Source: Kiloniella sp. | GTDB lineage: Bacteria; Pseudomonadota; Alphaproteobacteria; UBA7985 | NCBI GenBank assembly: GCA_002690455.1 | Contig: NZET01000002.1 | Coordinates: 1-61,574, forward strand | Direction of reading: 5' to 3' | Length of the DNA: 61,574 nucleotides | Part shown: positions 49,685 through 59,189 of the stretch, one piece after another | Numbering within the stretch: the first letter of the stretch is position 1 | Layout: each line of letters starts with the position of its first letter | Translations under genes and position numbers: made by a program | The notes under the pieces: generated by a model | The model's database searches: none | The model's input: the letters and a program-made list of their open reading frames with translations, nothing else | What the model was told of the DNA's origin: nothing

Positions 49685-50965
49685 ATGTACGATCTCCGTG
49701 CGATCCGGGAGAATCCAGCTTGGTTTGACGCCGCCCTAAAGCGGCGAGGCCTCGATTCTCTCTCTTCTCAGGTGCTTGAGATGGATGAATCCCGGCGATC
49801 GTCTCAGACTCAGCTGGGTGAGTTGCAGGCTCGCCGCAACGCCGCATCCAAAGAGATCGGCGCGGCGATGAAGGACAAGGATGCGGCCCGAGCCGACGCG
49901 CTTAAGGCTGAAGTCGCTGATATCAAGGATCGAATGACCGCGCTCGAGCAGGCCGAGGCTATCGCCGAGGCTAAGCTGAACCAGCTGCTTGAGGGTTTGC
50001 CCAACCGCCCTGACGACAGCGTCCCAGACGGCCAGGACGAAGACGACAACGAAGAGGTTAAAGTCTGGGGTGAGCCGACCAAGTTGGATTTTCAGGCCAA
50101 GCAGCACTTCGAGCTAGGCGAAGACCTCGGCATGATGGATTTCGAGACCGCCGCACACATGTCGGGTGCGCGCTTTGTCATCCTGCGCGGCAAGCTCGCA
50201 CGGCTGGAGCGCGCCATCGCCCAGTTCATGCTCGACTGGCAAATTGAGCAGAACGCCCTGACAGAGATGGAAGTGCCATATCTGGTCCACGCCGATGCGC
50301 TCTACGGAACCGGCCAGTTGCCTAAGTTCGAAGAAGATCTCTACAAGACCAACTCTGGGCATTACCTGATCCCAACCTCCGAAGTGCCGCTGACCAATGT
50401 CGTCGCAGACAAGATTGTTGAGACGGAGAGCTTACCGATGCGGATGGTGTCTTACTCGCCTTGTTTCCGGTCCGAGGCCGGCTCGGCTGGGCGAGATACC
50501 CGTGGCATGATCCGTCAGCACCAGTTCAACAAGGTGGAAATGGTCACTATCTGCGACCCGGACAGCTCCTGGGACGAGCTGGAACGCATGCGGGGGTGCG
50601 CTGAAAGTGTGCTTGAGGTCCTGAAGCTGCCTTACCGCGTTGTGACGCTATGCACCGGTGATCTGGGTTTCTCGGCCGCTAAAACCTACGATCTCGAAGT
50701 ATGGTTGCCGGGGCAGGAGTCCTATCGTGAGATTTCTTCGTGTTCGAACACGCTGGATTTCCAAGCGCGCCGGATGAAAGCGCGATGCAAGTCCAAGACT
50801 GACAAGCAGACCCGCTTTCTGCACTCGCTCAATGGCTCAGGGCTCGCCGTTGGCCGCGCCCTGATCGCGGTGATGGAAAACTATCAGCAGGCCGACGGTT
50901 CGATCGCTGTGCCAGAGCCGCTGCAGCCTTACATGGGTGGCCTTAGCGTCATCTCGGCAGACTGA
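49685..50965 (+). CDS. serS: Seryl-tRNA synthetase
   Basis: A 426-residue class II synthetase that charges tRNA-Ser and tRNA-Sec. The N-terminal coiled-coil arm (residues ~30-100, heptad Glu/Lys/Ala-rich) is typical. Motif 2 is in [20 protein letters not shown], and motif 3 in [20 protein letters not shown]. Start ATG 49685 ([14 protein letters not shown]) is the family start; ATG 49652 adds 11 unlike residues. It opens the conserved run serS-surE-pcm-nlpD, with surE 3 bp after it. Confidence 0.97.
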   Translation: MYDLRAIRENPAWFDAALKRRGLDSLSSQVLEMDESRRSSQTQLGELQARRNAASKEIGAAMKDKDAARADALKAEVADIKDRMTALEQAEAIAEAKLNQLLEGLPNRPDDSVPDGQDEDDNEEVKVWGEPTKLDFQAKQHFELGEDLGMMDFETAAHMSGARFVILRGKLARLERAIAQFMLDWQIEQNALTEMEVPYLVHADALYGTGQLPKFEEDLYKTNSGHYLIPTSEVPLTNVVADKIVETESLPMRMVSYSPCFRSEAGSAGRDTRGMIRQHQFNKVEMVTICDPDSSWDELERMRGCAESVLEVLKLPYRVVTLCTGDLGFSAAKTYDLEVWLPGQESYREISSCSNTLDFQARRMKARCKSKTDKQTRFLHSLNGSGLAVGRALIAVMENYQQADGSIAVPEPLQPYMGGLSVISAD

Positions 50966-50968
50966 GGC

Positions 50969-51832
50969 ATGAGCACGTCGGCAGGGCAACAGCAACAGCA
51001 ACAGCTGGCCCGCGGGCTGAACCCGGTGGTTGCTGAGCAACTCCGCGGCAGGCGCATCCTTGTCACTAACGACGATGGTATTGATGCCGACGGGCTCGCC
51101 CGGCTGGAGACATTGGCGCGGCGGTACAGCGATGATGTCTGGGTGATTGCGCCCGCAACGCATCAGTCTGCGCGCTCTCGCGGCATTACTCTGCGGACGC
51201 CATTGCGGGTTCTCGATCTGGGGGAGCAGAGAGCGGCAGTGACGGGGACCCCGCTCGATACCTTCATGGTTGGCATCCAGCACTTCTTTGATGACCGTCT
51301 ACCTGATCTGGTGCTCTCCGGAATAAATCACGGCGGTAACACGGGGGCGGATATTGGCTACTCGGGAACCTGCGGTATTGTCATGGAAGCGGCAATGCAC
51401 GGCATCCGTGGCGTTGCCTTTTCCCAGCATACGGTCGGCGGTGTCATGGACTGGCGTGTTGCCGATGCCCATTTGGATCGGGTCTTTGAGCAGGTGATGC
51501 AGGTGGCCGTGCCGGATACCGTGCCGCTGTCGGTGAACTTTCCCGCCTCGATGGCCGCTCAGGCCGACGCCGAGCGCCTACTCGTCGTTCCACAAGGGTT
51601 CCGGGCAGACAAGATCGGGCTTACCCCGGGGGAAGATGAAGAAGGGCCGTACTACAGCTTTGGCCACTTGCGTGATAACACGCCCGGTAGCCCCGTCTCG
51701 GATGTTGCCGCCGTGGTGGGCGGTCGAATTTCTGTTACCCCGCTCCGTTTCAAATGCGACCATACTGATTTTCTCGAGTCCGTTGGCACCCAGCTCGATC
51801 TGATCGAGCGGATGGCTGACCCCGAGTCTTAG
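50969..51832 (+). CDS. surE: 5'/3'-nucleotidase SurE
   Basis: A 287-residue SurE, a survival-protein phosphatase acting on nucleoside monophosphates. The metal site is ILVTNDDGIDADG at residues 29-41, and ATHQSARSRGITL and LSGINHGGNTGADIGYSGT are conserved. The first 25 residues include a run of six Gln (residues 7-12) not usual for SurE. It starts 3 bp after serS and 21 bp before pcm, so the three are co-transcribed. Confidence 0.95.
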   Translation: MSTSAGQQQQQQLARGLNPVVAEQLRGRRILVTNDDGIDADGLARLETLARRYSDDVWVIAPATHQSARSRGITLRTPLRVLDLGEQRAAVTGTPLDTFMVGIQHFFDDRLPDLVLSGINHGGNTGADIGYSGTCGIVMEAAMHGIRGVAFSQHTVGGVMDWRVADAHLDRVFEQVMQVAVPDTVPLSVNFPASMAAQADAERLLVVPQGFRADKIGLTPGEDEEGPYYSFGHLRDNTPGSPVSDVAAVVGGRISVTPLRFKCDHTDFLESVGTQLDLIERMADPES

Positions 51833-51853
51833 ACGCAGAACCGGGGGAGGGGC

Positions 51854-52675
51854 ATGCTCGGTCATCTGCGGAAATGGCTGTCTATACGCCCTGATCGGGC
51901 TGTTGAGACGGACCCTGCTGCCGCAGGGCAGGCACGGGGCAGCGGGCCCAGTACCCTCGACAGTCCGCTGGCGCAGGCCAAGCTTGAACTGGGAATGCTG
52001 CTGCGCCTGCAGGGCATTACCAACAGCGCTGTGTTGCGAGCTATGCTTGACCTCGTTCCCCGCGAGGACTTTGTAGCGCCCTCTATGCTCGATCGAGCCT
52101 ATGAGAATATCACCCTGCCGATTGGCCGGGGGCAGACCATATCTCAGCCCTATGTCGTCGCGCTGATGACCCAATTGTTGGAACCCCGCGGGGATAAGCG
52201 AATTTTGGAGATCGGCACAGGCTGCGGTTATCAAGCTGCAATCCTCGGCCACCTGTTCGGCCAGGTCTACTCGATCGAGCGGCATAAGGATCTGGCTGAG
52301 GCAGCCATCCGGCGTCTGGGCCGGCTGGGTGTCGATAATGTTTCGGTGCAACAGGGCGATGGCTTTCTGGGCCTGTCGGCAGCAGCACCGTTCGACGGTA
52401 TCATCCTGAGCGCCGCGCCGCGGGAAGTTCCCGTATCACTGGTCAATCAGTTGGCCGAGGGCGGGCGTTTGGTCATGCCATTGGAGCTGGAAAACGGTGA
52501 TCAGTACCTTATGCGATTTACCAGCTCTAAGGCGGGGCTGTTCGAGGAACGCTTCACTGAGGTCCGATTTGTCCCTATGTTACAAGGGATTCCTGACAAG
52601 AACACCGTACAAGCTACGGTAATTGATGACGATTCTTTAAAAATGGATTCGCCAAAAGTTGATTCGTCGCTCTGA
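51854..52675 (+). CDS. pcm: Protein-L-isoaspartate O-methyltransferase
   Basis: A 273-residue SAM-dependent enzyme that repairs isoaspartyl residues. The SAM motif RILEIGTGCGYQAAIL is clear, as are PIGRGQTISQPYVVALMTQL and the RLVMPLELENG end. The first ~40 residues are variable and low-complexity, as usual. It follows surE by 21 bp in the surE-pcm-nlpD order of alphaproteobacteria. Confidence 0.95.
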   Translation: MLGHLRKWLSIRPDRAVETDPAAAGQARGSGPSTLDSPLAQAKLELGMLLRLQGITNSAVLRAMLDLVPREDFVAPSMLDRAYENITLPIGRGQTISQPYVVALMTQLLEPRGDKRILEIGTGCGYQAAILGHLFGQVYSIERHKDLAEAAIRRLGRLGVDNVSVQQGDGFLGLSAAAPFDGIILSAAPREVPVSLVNQLAEGGRLVMPLELENGDQYLMRFTSSKAGLFEERFTEVRFVPMLQGIPDKNTVQATVIDDDSLKMDSPKVDSSL

Positions 52676-52788
52676 TCTGGTGTAGGACTTGCTTATCTTT
52701 GGATGCCGCCGGTTTTCGAGCCCTTTAGGGGCGCATAAATTTTATTGATTTCATAATTCGATAATCCAGAGGAATTGAGGCGTAGACC

Positions 52789-54270
52789 ATGACCCATATT
52801 TCACGGGTCCGATTGGGCACTTTTCCGGGAGCCGCCGCGCTATTTCGTGCGAGGTTCCGGACCGAAACGATCAGATTTCGCAGCCTTGCGTTGGCGCTTG
52901 CGCTCAGCCTGTTTCTGGCGTTGAGCCTGATCGCTGCGAAACCTGCGGGCGCGCAGCAGCAGCAGCAATTGCAGCCGCACGGCACGTCGCAAGGCGAAGC
53001 GGCAAATTGGAATGCAATTTACCCCGCGCACAAAACCGCCAAAGGCGTTGTCAGCGGGGAAGGGCTTTACGTCGTGCTTCGTGGTGACACGCTGTATGGC
53101 ATTGCGAAGCGCTTCCGTGTGGGTGAGCGCACGCTGATCCAGCTCAACCAGCTTGGCGATGCCGGTCGCATCGTGACGGGACAGACGTTGCACATTCCTT
53201 TGCGTTCGGCCGATGCCGGGCTGGGGATCGCCAACGCGCGCCATGTTGCTGTCGCTGTACCGAGCCGCCTTGTCACCGATCCCGCCAGCCAGCGCCAGCA
53301 TGTTGTGCAGCGCGGTGAAACGGCTTACCGCATCGCGACCAAATACGGCATTCGCCTCGATGATCTTGCTACGGCAAATGGCCTCGACGCCAGCTACTCT
53401 GTGCGTTTGGGACAAGTGCTGCGCATCCCGGCTCAACAAATCGCTGCTGTAACCCCAATCCCTTCCCTCGGCCCGACCCCGAGTGGAACTGTCAGCGGCG
53501 TTCGCGGTTCTTTCAGCCTTTCAGCGCCGACCGCCAGTGATAGCGCTGCCGCCGCCGCAGCGAACGGTGTCGGTGGAAATACGCAGCTTGCACAGATTTG
53601 GGGTCCAGACTTCACGCCGCCCGTACCAGCGCCGCGACCCCCAGCACCGAAGAACGAACCGCTGCGTTTGACGGATGCCGGGTCGGTTTTTTCGCCGGCA
53701 ACCTCGGCGCCGGGTATTGCGCCCGTGGCGGGGCCTGTGCCTTCTCCATCGCCAATGATCGACGGGACAACTGGTGCTGAGCAGGGGCAGGTCACTCGTG
53801 TTCATCTGTCTGGGGCGCGGTCATTTACCCCTTTGCCCGCTGTTCGGCAGGGCGAAACCGTTCTCCTGCCTGAGCGCGTCTCCAGCGATGGCGCCAACGT
53901 GTTCAACTGGCCGGTGCGAGGGCGCTTGCTTTCGGCCTTTGGTCCGCGGGAGGTTGGTATCGTAAACGACGGTATCAACACCGCTGGGCGACGGGGCGAG
54001 CGGGTTACAACCTCGCTGCCCGGCGTGGTGATCTTCGCGTCCGATCAGCTCGAGAAATTCGGCAATCTGGTCCTGGTTCAGCACGACGCTGAGTGGGTTT
54101 CGGCGTACTCTCATCTCGACGGTCTGATCGTCGGCGAAGGGCAGCAGCTGCAGGCTGGACAGGTTCTGGGCCACGTCGGCGTTTCGGGGAATGTCTCCCG
54201 CCCACAGCTTCACTTTGAAGTCCGCCGTGGGGGTAAGCCTGTTGACCCGCTGCAAGTGCTGCGGTTCTGA
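52789..54270 (+). CDS. nlpD: NlpD-like LysM / degenerate M23 (LytM) cell-division activator
   Basis: A 493-residue envelope protein. A basic start and a hydrophobic stretch (LALALALSLFLALSLIA, residues ~32-50) give a membrane anchor or signal, followed by Ala/Gln-rich sequence with a Gln run. Two LysM domains lie near residues 92-135 and 172-215. A Pro-rich linker leads to a LytM/M23 domain (~395-490). The usual HxGID zinc motif is replaced by NDGIN, so the first zinc His and Asp are lost, as in E. coli NlpD and EnvC. It is therefore probably an amidase activator rather than a peptidase. It follows pcm by 113 bp. Gene order supports the name; a distinct DipM-like role remains possible. Confidence 0.8.
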   Translation: MTHISRVRLGTFPGAAALFRARFRTETIRFRSLALALALSLFLALSLIAAKPAGAQQQQQLQPHGTSQGEAANWNAIYPAHKTAKGVVSGEGLYVVLRGDTLYGIAKRFRVGERTLIQLNQLGDAGRIVTGQTLHIPLRSADAGLGIANARHVAVAVPSRLVTDPASQRQHVVQRGETAYRIATKYGIRLDDLATANGLDASYSVRLGQVLRIPAQQIAAVTPIPSLGPTPSGTVSGVRGSFSLSAPTASDSAAAAAANGVGGNTQLAQIWGPDFTPPVPAPRPPAPKNEPLRLTDAGSVFSPATSAPGIAPVAGPVPSPSPMIDGTTGAEQGQVTRVHLSGARSFTPLPAVRQGETVLLPERVSSDGANVFNWPVRGRLLSAFGPREVGIVNDGINTAGRRGERVTTSLPGVVIFASDQLEKFGNLVLVQHDAEWVSAYSHLDGLIVGEGQQLQAGQVLGHVGVSGNVSRPQLHFEVRRGGKPVDPLQVLRF

Positions 54271-54298
54271 CGCGGACCGATCCGCTGGACAGAGACCG

Positions 54299-54327
54299 GG
54301 TGGCCCTCTTTCGCTGCTGGGGCCACC
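54299..54327. terminator. Candidate bidirectional hairpin between nlpD and the DUF815 gene
   Basis: GGTGGCCC and GGGCCACC pair perfectly over 8 bp with a 13-nt loop, between two convergent genes. There is no clear U-run, so it is a possible shared terminator rather than a certain one. Confidence 0.45.
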
Positions 54328-54339
54328 ACCCCCCTCAAG

Positions 54340-55209
54340 TCAGGTGTGACGCCCGATAAAGTCCTGAGCAAACTGCCAGGCCACCCGGCCTGAACGCCCG
54401 CCCCGGGTGGCGGACCACTCGATGGCTTCGGCCCGGATTTGATCGGCGTTGACCTTGACACCCGCTCGGTCGATGTAGCCGTCGACGATGGCTAGAAACG
54501 TATCCTGATCGCACCGGTGAAACCCCAGCCACAGGCCGAAACGGTCTGACAGAGAGACCTTTTCATCGATCGCTTCACTGGAATGAATTGCCGCGCGCTG
54601 CTCGTTCTCCATCATGTCGCGAGGCAGTAGGTGGCGACGGTTGGAGGTCGCATAGAACAGCACGTTTTGCGGCCTTCCTGCGAGGCCGCCATCCAGCACG
54701 GTCTTCAGCGATTTATAGGCAGCATCATCATAGTCGAATGACAGATCATCGCAGAACAGCAGCGTGTTGGCAGGCAGCCCTGAAAGGTGAGTGAGCAGGC
54801 GGCCAACAGTGGCTATATCTTCGCGCGCCAATTCGACCAGGAGCAATGGCTGTTCCAGGCCACCTTCTTCGACGATTTTGGCATGCACGGCTTTGATCAG
54901 ACTTGATTTACCCATCCCGCGCGCACCCCAGAGCAGGGCGTTATTTGCGGGTCGTCCTCGGGCAAAGCGCCAGGTGTTTTCAAGCAGCGTACGCTGCGAT
55001 CGATCGATGCCGAGCAAAAGATCAAGGTCGACCCTCGCAACCTGCTGCACAGGTTCAAGCCGATGCAACTCCGGGCGCCAAACAAACGCGCTGGCCCCCG
55101 CCACGTCGGTAGGATCGACCGGCGCAGCCTCCGGAGCGAAGTGAGCGGTCAGCACCTGCAGCGTTGCTCGGATTTCGGCCAGTTCGGCCTTAAGCGCATC
55201 GTTGCTCAT
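54340..55209 (-). CDS. DUF815 family AAA ATPase-like protein
   Basis: A 289-residue ATPase. Walker A is WGARGMGKSSLIKAV, Walker B is TLLFCDDLSFDY, and sensor-type VLFYATSNRRHLLP follows, then LSDRFGLWLGFH. This pattern and length match DUF815, a widespread alphaproteobacterial ATPase of unknown role. It is convergent with nlpD and divergent from yajC, and stands alone on its strand. Confidence 0.9.
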   Translation of the reverse strand: MSNDALKAELAEIRATLQVLTAHFAPEAAPVDPTDVAGASAFVWRPELHRLEPVQQVARVDLDLLLGIDRSQRTLLENTWRFARGRPANNALLWGARGMGKSSLIKAVHAKIVEEGGLEQPLLLVELAREDIATVGRLLTHLSGLPANTLLFCDDLSFDYDDAAYKSLKTVLDGGLAGRPQNVLFYATSNRRHLLPRDMMENEQRAAIHSSEAIDEKVSLSDRFGLWLGFHRCDQDTFLAIVDGYIDRAGVKVNADQIRAEAIEWSATRGGRSGRVAWQFAQDFIGRHT

Positions 55210-55438
55210 CGCGTGTTTCTCCCTTCTTGTATGGTCTGTGATGCTGGTGTAACTGGCGCAGCAGCACTCGACCGCCCATATAAACCACGAAGCCCTGCAG
55301 GGGTCGCATGCGTGCTCGGGCCAGCAGACGTGGATTTATGGGCCTTGATCTGTATAGTCCGCGCAGCGCCGCTGACCAGCGGGAATGTGCCGGATCAACC
55401 TGCAGGTTGTTTTCCGGCTTCAGATGACAAGTGGAACA

Positions 55439-55870
55439 ATGACGATGATACGCGCAACCAAAATAAAAGCGGCGCTGATAACCGCCGCCGCCCTGATCTC
55501 CATGCCTGGCCTCGCTAGTGCCCAGACGGCCGGTGCCAACGGCCAATTGATCCAGATGGTGCTGATGTTCGGCATGATTGGCGTTGTCATGTGGTTCTTC
55601 ATGATCCGCCCCCAGCGCCGCCGGGCGCGTGAGCAGAATGAAATGATAGCGGGATCGCAGCCAGGCGACAGCCTGATGCTCAATTCCGGTTTTCGCGTGA
55701 AGCTCAAGCACAAAGACGAGAGATACTTCCGCGTCGAGATGGGCGATCAGGTCATCGTCGAGGTCGATCCTGCTGCAGTAACGATGAACATAACCGCGCA
55801 GGAAAAGCGAGCGGAGGAAGCCCTTCAGCAGGCTGAGGCCAAAAAAGCAGGGCGCAATAAGAACAACTAA
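55439..55870 (+). CDS. yajC: Preprotein translocase accessory protein YajC
   Basis: A 143-residue small membrane protein. The core is the helix LIQMVLMFGMIGVVMWFFMI followed by RPQRRRAREQNEMI, the classic YajC motif, then a GD-rich soluble domain. It assists SecDF. ATG 55439 (MTMIRAT) gives a signal-like N-terminus; ATG 55424 is an alternative. secD begins 72 bp later. Confidence 0.93.
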   Translation: MTMIRATKIKAALITAAALISMPGLASAQTAGANGQLIQMVLMFGMIGVVMWFFMIRPQRRRAREQNEMIAGSQPGDSLMLNSGFRVKLKHKDERYFRVEMGDQVIVEVDPAAVTMNITAQEKRAEEALQQAEAKKAGRNKNN

Positions 55871-55942
55871 GCCCGATGGGGCGGGATTGTTGACGGTCCG
55901 CGGGCCGGTAGCGCAGGACAGGAAAGAAAGAGGCTTAAGCGC

Positions 55943-57511
55943 ATGAGCTATACCCGTTGGTGGCAACCCGTGCTTGTTGGGTTGGTCGTTCTGGCCGGTG
56001 TGTATTTCGCTGCACCGAACCTGTTCCCACGCACGACATACGATGACAACAACGTCGCCCAATCCTATGTACCTGCGCCGTTCTTGCAGTTTCAGGTCAA
56101 CCTCGGCTTGGACCTGCAAGGCGGCTCTTACCGGCTTGTGCGGGTCGATCTTGACGATGCTAAAGCGTCGTACATGCAGGATGTTCAACGCATTGGTTCC
56201 AACACCCTGCGGGATCAGGGCGTGGCGCTGCGGGCCATTGCCTCTGACACCAACGTCCGGTTCCAGTTCCGCGATGAAACCGCCATGCTTGGCGCGCGTG
56301 AAATCCTGCGGGAGCAGTTTCCAACGGCCAACTACACTGATGAAGGCGCTGTCCTGACCGTCGGTATCGGTGATGAAGCCTTTGAGGTGGTCAAGCAGGA
56401 GACCGTGCAATCGGTCCGCGATACCATCGAACGCCGGATTGATGCGTTTGGCTTGACTGAGCCAAGCATCCGTATTCAGGGGGAAGATCGCATCCTGATC
56501 GAAGTGCCCGGGGTGTCAAACATCGACGAGTATCTCGAAAAGCTGGAGCTGAGCATTCACATCGTAAGCCAGGCTGGCGCGACACGGAACCCCAACGAGA
56601 CGCTCTTCATGCTGCTGCCGGACAGCGACCGAGTGCTGGCTGCCGGTGAGCAGCCGGTACGGTACCTGATCGAGCGGCAGGAATGTGTGAACGGTGCTGA
56701 TATTCAGGGTACGGGGGTGGACGCCGAGCGTGGCATCGCCGTTACCTTTACGCTTAACAGTCGGGGGACCAAGGACTTTGCCAACTGCACGCGTGACAAC
56801 ATTGGTGAGCGCCTGGCCATTGTACTCGATGGAGAGGTGATTTCCGCCCCCAATGTCAACGAGGCCATCAACACCGGTGCCGTTCAGATCACAGGTGGTT
56901 TCGAGTTCACCGAGGCAAAAACCCTTGCGACGCTGCTTGGTACCGGTTCGCTGGCAGCCGAGGTGGAAAGTATCGAAGAGCGTGTGGTCGGCCCGGGGTT
57001 GGGCGCCGAGAGCATACGCTCGGGTGCCATTGCCTGTCTGGTCGCTATGGGGCTAGTGCTGGTGTTCATGGCCGCGTCTTACGGCCTATTAGGGTTAATG
57101 GCCAACGTTGCGCTGGTGGTGAACCTTGTGCTGCTGCTGGGTCTGTTGTCGCTGTTTGGGGCGACGCTGACCCTGCCGGGTATTGCGGGGATCGTGCTGA
57201 CAGTTGGTATGGCGGTGGATGCCAACGTATTGGTGTTTGAGCGCGTCCGCGAAGAAGCCCGAGCAGGGCTTGATCCAGGAGATTCAGTCGCGAGCGGCTA
57301 CGGGGCTGCGTTCTCGACCATTCTCGACGCCAACCTGACCACTGTTATCGCGGCGATCTTGCTCGCCGCCTTCGGCACTGGCCCGATCCAGGGCTTTGCG
57401 ATCACGCTGACCATGGGGATTCTGACCTCCATGTTCACGGCACTGCTGCTGACACGTTTGCTCATTAACCTTTGGCTCGACGGTTTCCGGCCGTTGAAGC
57501 TACCGATTTAA
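55943..57511 (+). CDS. secD: Protein translocase subunit SecD
   Basis: A 522-residue SecD, the proton-driven accessory of SecYEG. An N-terminal TM helix precedes the conserved LGLDLQGGSYRLV, a large periplasmic domain follows, and five further TM helices in the last third include GIVLTVGMAVDANVLVFERV with the conserved charged residues. It is separated from secF by 17 bp. Length is near that of alphaproteobacterial SecD. Confidence 0.96.
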   Translation: MSYTRWWQPVLVGLVVLAGVYFAAPNLFPRTTYDDNNVAQSYVPAPFLQFQVNLGLDLQGGSYRLVRVDLDDAKASYMQDVQRIGSNTLRDQGVALRAIASDTNVRFQFRDETAMLGAREILREQFPTANYTDEGAVLTVGIGDEAFEVVKQETVQSVRDTIERRIDAFGLTEPSIRIQGEDRILIEVPGVSNIDEYLEKLELSIHIVSQAGATRNPNETLFMLLPDSDRVLAAGEQPVRYLIERQECVNGADIQGTGVDAERGIAVTFTLNSRGTKDFANCTRDNIGERLAIVLDGEVISAPNVNEAINTGAVQITGGFEFTEAKTLATLLGTGSLAAEVESIEERVVGPGLGAESIRSGAIACLVAMGLVLVFMAASYGLLGLMANVALVVNLVLLLGLLSLFGATLTLPGIAGIVLTVGMAVDANVLVFERVREEARAGLDPGDSVASGYGAAFSTILDANLTTVIAAILLAAFGTGPIQGFAITLTMGILTSMFTALLLTRLLINLWLDGFRPLKLPI

Positions 57512-57528
57512 GGGAGGGAGGCGCGCTC

Positions 57529-58749
57529 ATGTTCCCTCTGATCCGACTTTTCCCCCAGAACAGCAATATTGACTTTCTTGGCCTGCGCCGGATTACGCTG
57601 GTGTTGTCACTGGTGCTGATCCTTGGCTCGGTAGGGATGTTCCTGACCCGTGGTCTGAACCTCGGCATTGACTTTAAAGGTGGGCTGCTGTTCGACCTGC
57701 GTTTTAGCGAAACCATTGCGATCGACACGGTGAAAGAAGACCTCACCGCGCTGGGCTTCGGCACGCCCGAGGTCCAAGCCTTCGGTTCCGACCGCGATGC
57801 CAAAGTCGTGTTTGCCACCCCGAACGCACCGACCGAGGACGAGGAAATTGCACAGGTTACAGCGATCAAGCAGGCTGTTCGCGGGCTCTACCCGCCCAAA
57901 CTCGACGGTGAAGACCTCGAACTGGCGCAGGCTGCTGCGACAGAGGGCGACATCGAATTCGTTAACGGTAGCGTAGAATACCGCCGGGTCGAGAATGTCG
58001 GGTCCAAAATTTCTGGAGAGCTGGCGCAGAAGGGCGCACTGGCCACCGCCTTGGCGCTCCTCGCCATTGCCGCCTACATCTGGTTCCGTTTTGAATGGCA
58101 GTTTGCCATCGCTGCACTGCTCGCCCTGAGCCATGATGTGATTACCACAATCGGGCTGTTTTCGGTGTTCCAGTTCACCTTTGACCTGCCGACGGTCGCG
58201 GCGATCCTGACTATCGCGGGTTATTCGATCAACGATACCGTGGTGGTCTTTGACCGCGCACGAGAAGAGATGCGGCGTTATAACGAACGCCCGGTGATGG
58301 AGGTCCTCAATATCGCCCTGAACCGCACGCTTTCGCGGACGCTGATGACCTCCGTGACTACGCTGCTGGCTTTGCTGGCGCTGTTCGCATTTGGCCCGCT
58401 GGTCATTCGTGACTTCACCATCGCACTGATGTGGGGCGTGGTGATCGGAACCTATTCCTCGCTGTTCTTTGCCACTCCGCTGCTGGTGGTCATGGGCCTG
58501 TCGGCGCGTGCCTTTGACAAAAAGATCGTCGATGATGACGAGGATGATTACGCCGCTCAGCTGGCCGCATCGGTGACGCAGATCGACGACGATGAAATTC
58601 GCGCCCGTGTCCGCACAGATGGTGGCGAAGATCGCCCGATTGAAGCCGAGATGATCTTTCCCGATGACCCGGACAACGACGGTCCGGTGCAAGGGGGGCG
58701 CAGACGCGTGCGCAAGACGAAGAAGAAGCGCCCGTTGGGTCGGAAATGA
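57529..58749 (+). CDS. secF: Protein translocase subunit SecF
   Basis: A 406-residue SecF. The LNLGIDFKGGLLFDLRF segment after the first helix, and VAAILTIAGYSINDTVVVFD with the functional Asp, are typical, and six TM helices are expected. Start ATG 57529 follows AGGGAGGGAGG; the upstream open frame overlaps secD and is spurious. The C-terminal 60 residues form a long acidic then basic tail (IDDDEIRARV, then RRVRKTKKKR) beyond the normal family length. Confidence 0.95.
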   Translation: MFPLIRLFPQNSNIDFLGLRRITLVLSLVLILGSVGMFLTRGLNLGIDFKGGLLFDLRFSETIAIDTVKEDLTALGFGTPEVQAFGSDRDAKVVFATPNAPTEDEEIAQVTAIKQAVRGLYPPKLDGEDLELAQAAATEGDIEFVNGSVEYRRVENVGSKISGELAQKGALATALALLAIAAYIWFRFEWQFAIAALLALSHDVITTIGLFSVFQFTFDLPTVAAILTIAGYSINDTVVVFDRAREEMRRYNERPVMEVLNIALNRTLSRTLMTSVTTLLALLALFAFGPLVIRDFTIALMWGVVIGTYSSLFFATPLLVVMGLSARAFDKKIVDDDEDDYAAQLAASVTQIDDDEIRARVRTDGGEDRPIEAEMIFPDDPDNDGPVQGGRRRVRKTKKKRPLGRK

Positions 58750-58797
58750 CGGCGCGGCGGCCTTTTCAAACAGCATTGGTCGGGCCATATCCAGTCT

Positions 58798-59172
58798 ATG
58801 GACATCACACCTCATATCCGCGAAAGCCGGGTTATTGTCGATGGCTACGGTGACGGAGGTTTCCGTATCAATGGTGAGCGCCACGTAGGCGGGCTGATTG
58901 TGCTGGAAACCGAGGCCCTTGCCATCCCGTCGGTCACGCTCGATGAGTTGACGCCAGCAGTGCTGGAGCCGCTCATTGAGCGTGCAGACGAGCTGGACGT
59001 GGTCCTTTTCGGCACCGGCGACCGCATGCGCTTCCTGCCTCCCGCGATCATGGAACTGCTCGATCATCACCGCATTGGCTTTGATCCTATGGATACCGGC
59101 GCGGCGTGCCGCTCCTTTAACGTGCTAGTGACCGAGGACCGCCGCGCAGCCGCCGTTTTGTTGCCGGTCTGA
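58798..59172 (+). CDS. Mth938-like domain protein (DUF498)
   Basis: A 124-residue protein of the Mth938/NDUFAF3 family. VLFGTGDRMRFLPPAIMELL and MDTGAACRSFNVLVTEDRR are conserved. The eukaryotic relative NDUFAF3 aids complex I assembly, and the next gene here encodes a relative of NDUFAF6, another complex I assembly factor; a shared role in respiratory-chain assembly is inferred from that pairing. It begins 49 bp after secF. Confidence 0.88.
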   Translation: MDITPHIRESRVIVDGYGDGGFRINGERHVGGLIVLETEALAIPSVTLDELTPAVLEPLIERADELDVVLFGTGDRMRFLPPAIMELLDHHRIGFDPMDTGAACRSFNVLVTEDRRAAAVLLPV

Positions 59173-59189
59173 AACAAGGCGTCCCCGCT

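Noticed and set aside
55190-56410. 406-codon minus-strand open frame opposite yajC and secD
   Set aside because: No motif or signal, and it crosses two well-identified genes and an intergenic region.
57607-59070. 487-codon minus-strand open frame opposite secF
   Set aside because: Composition is His/Gln/Asp-rich noise and secF on the other strand is certain.
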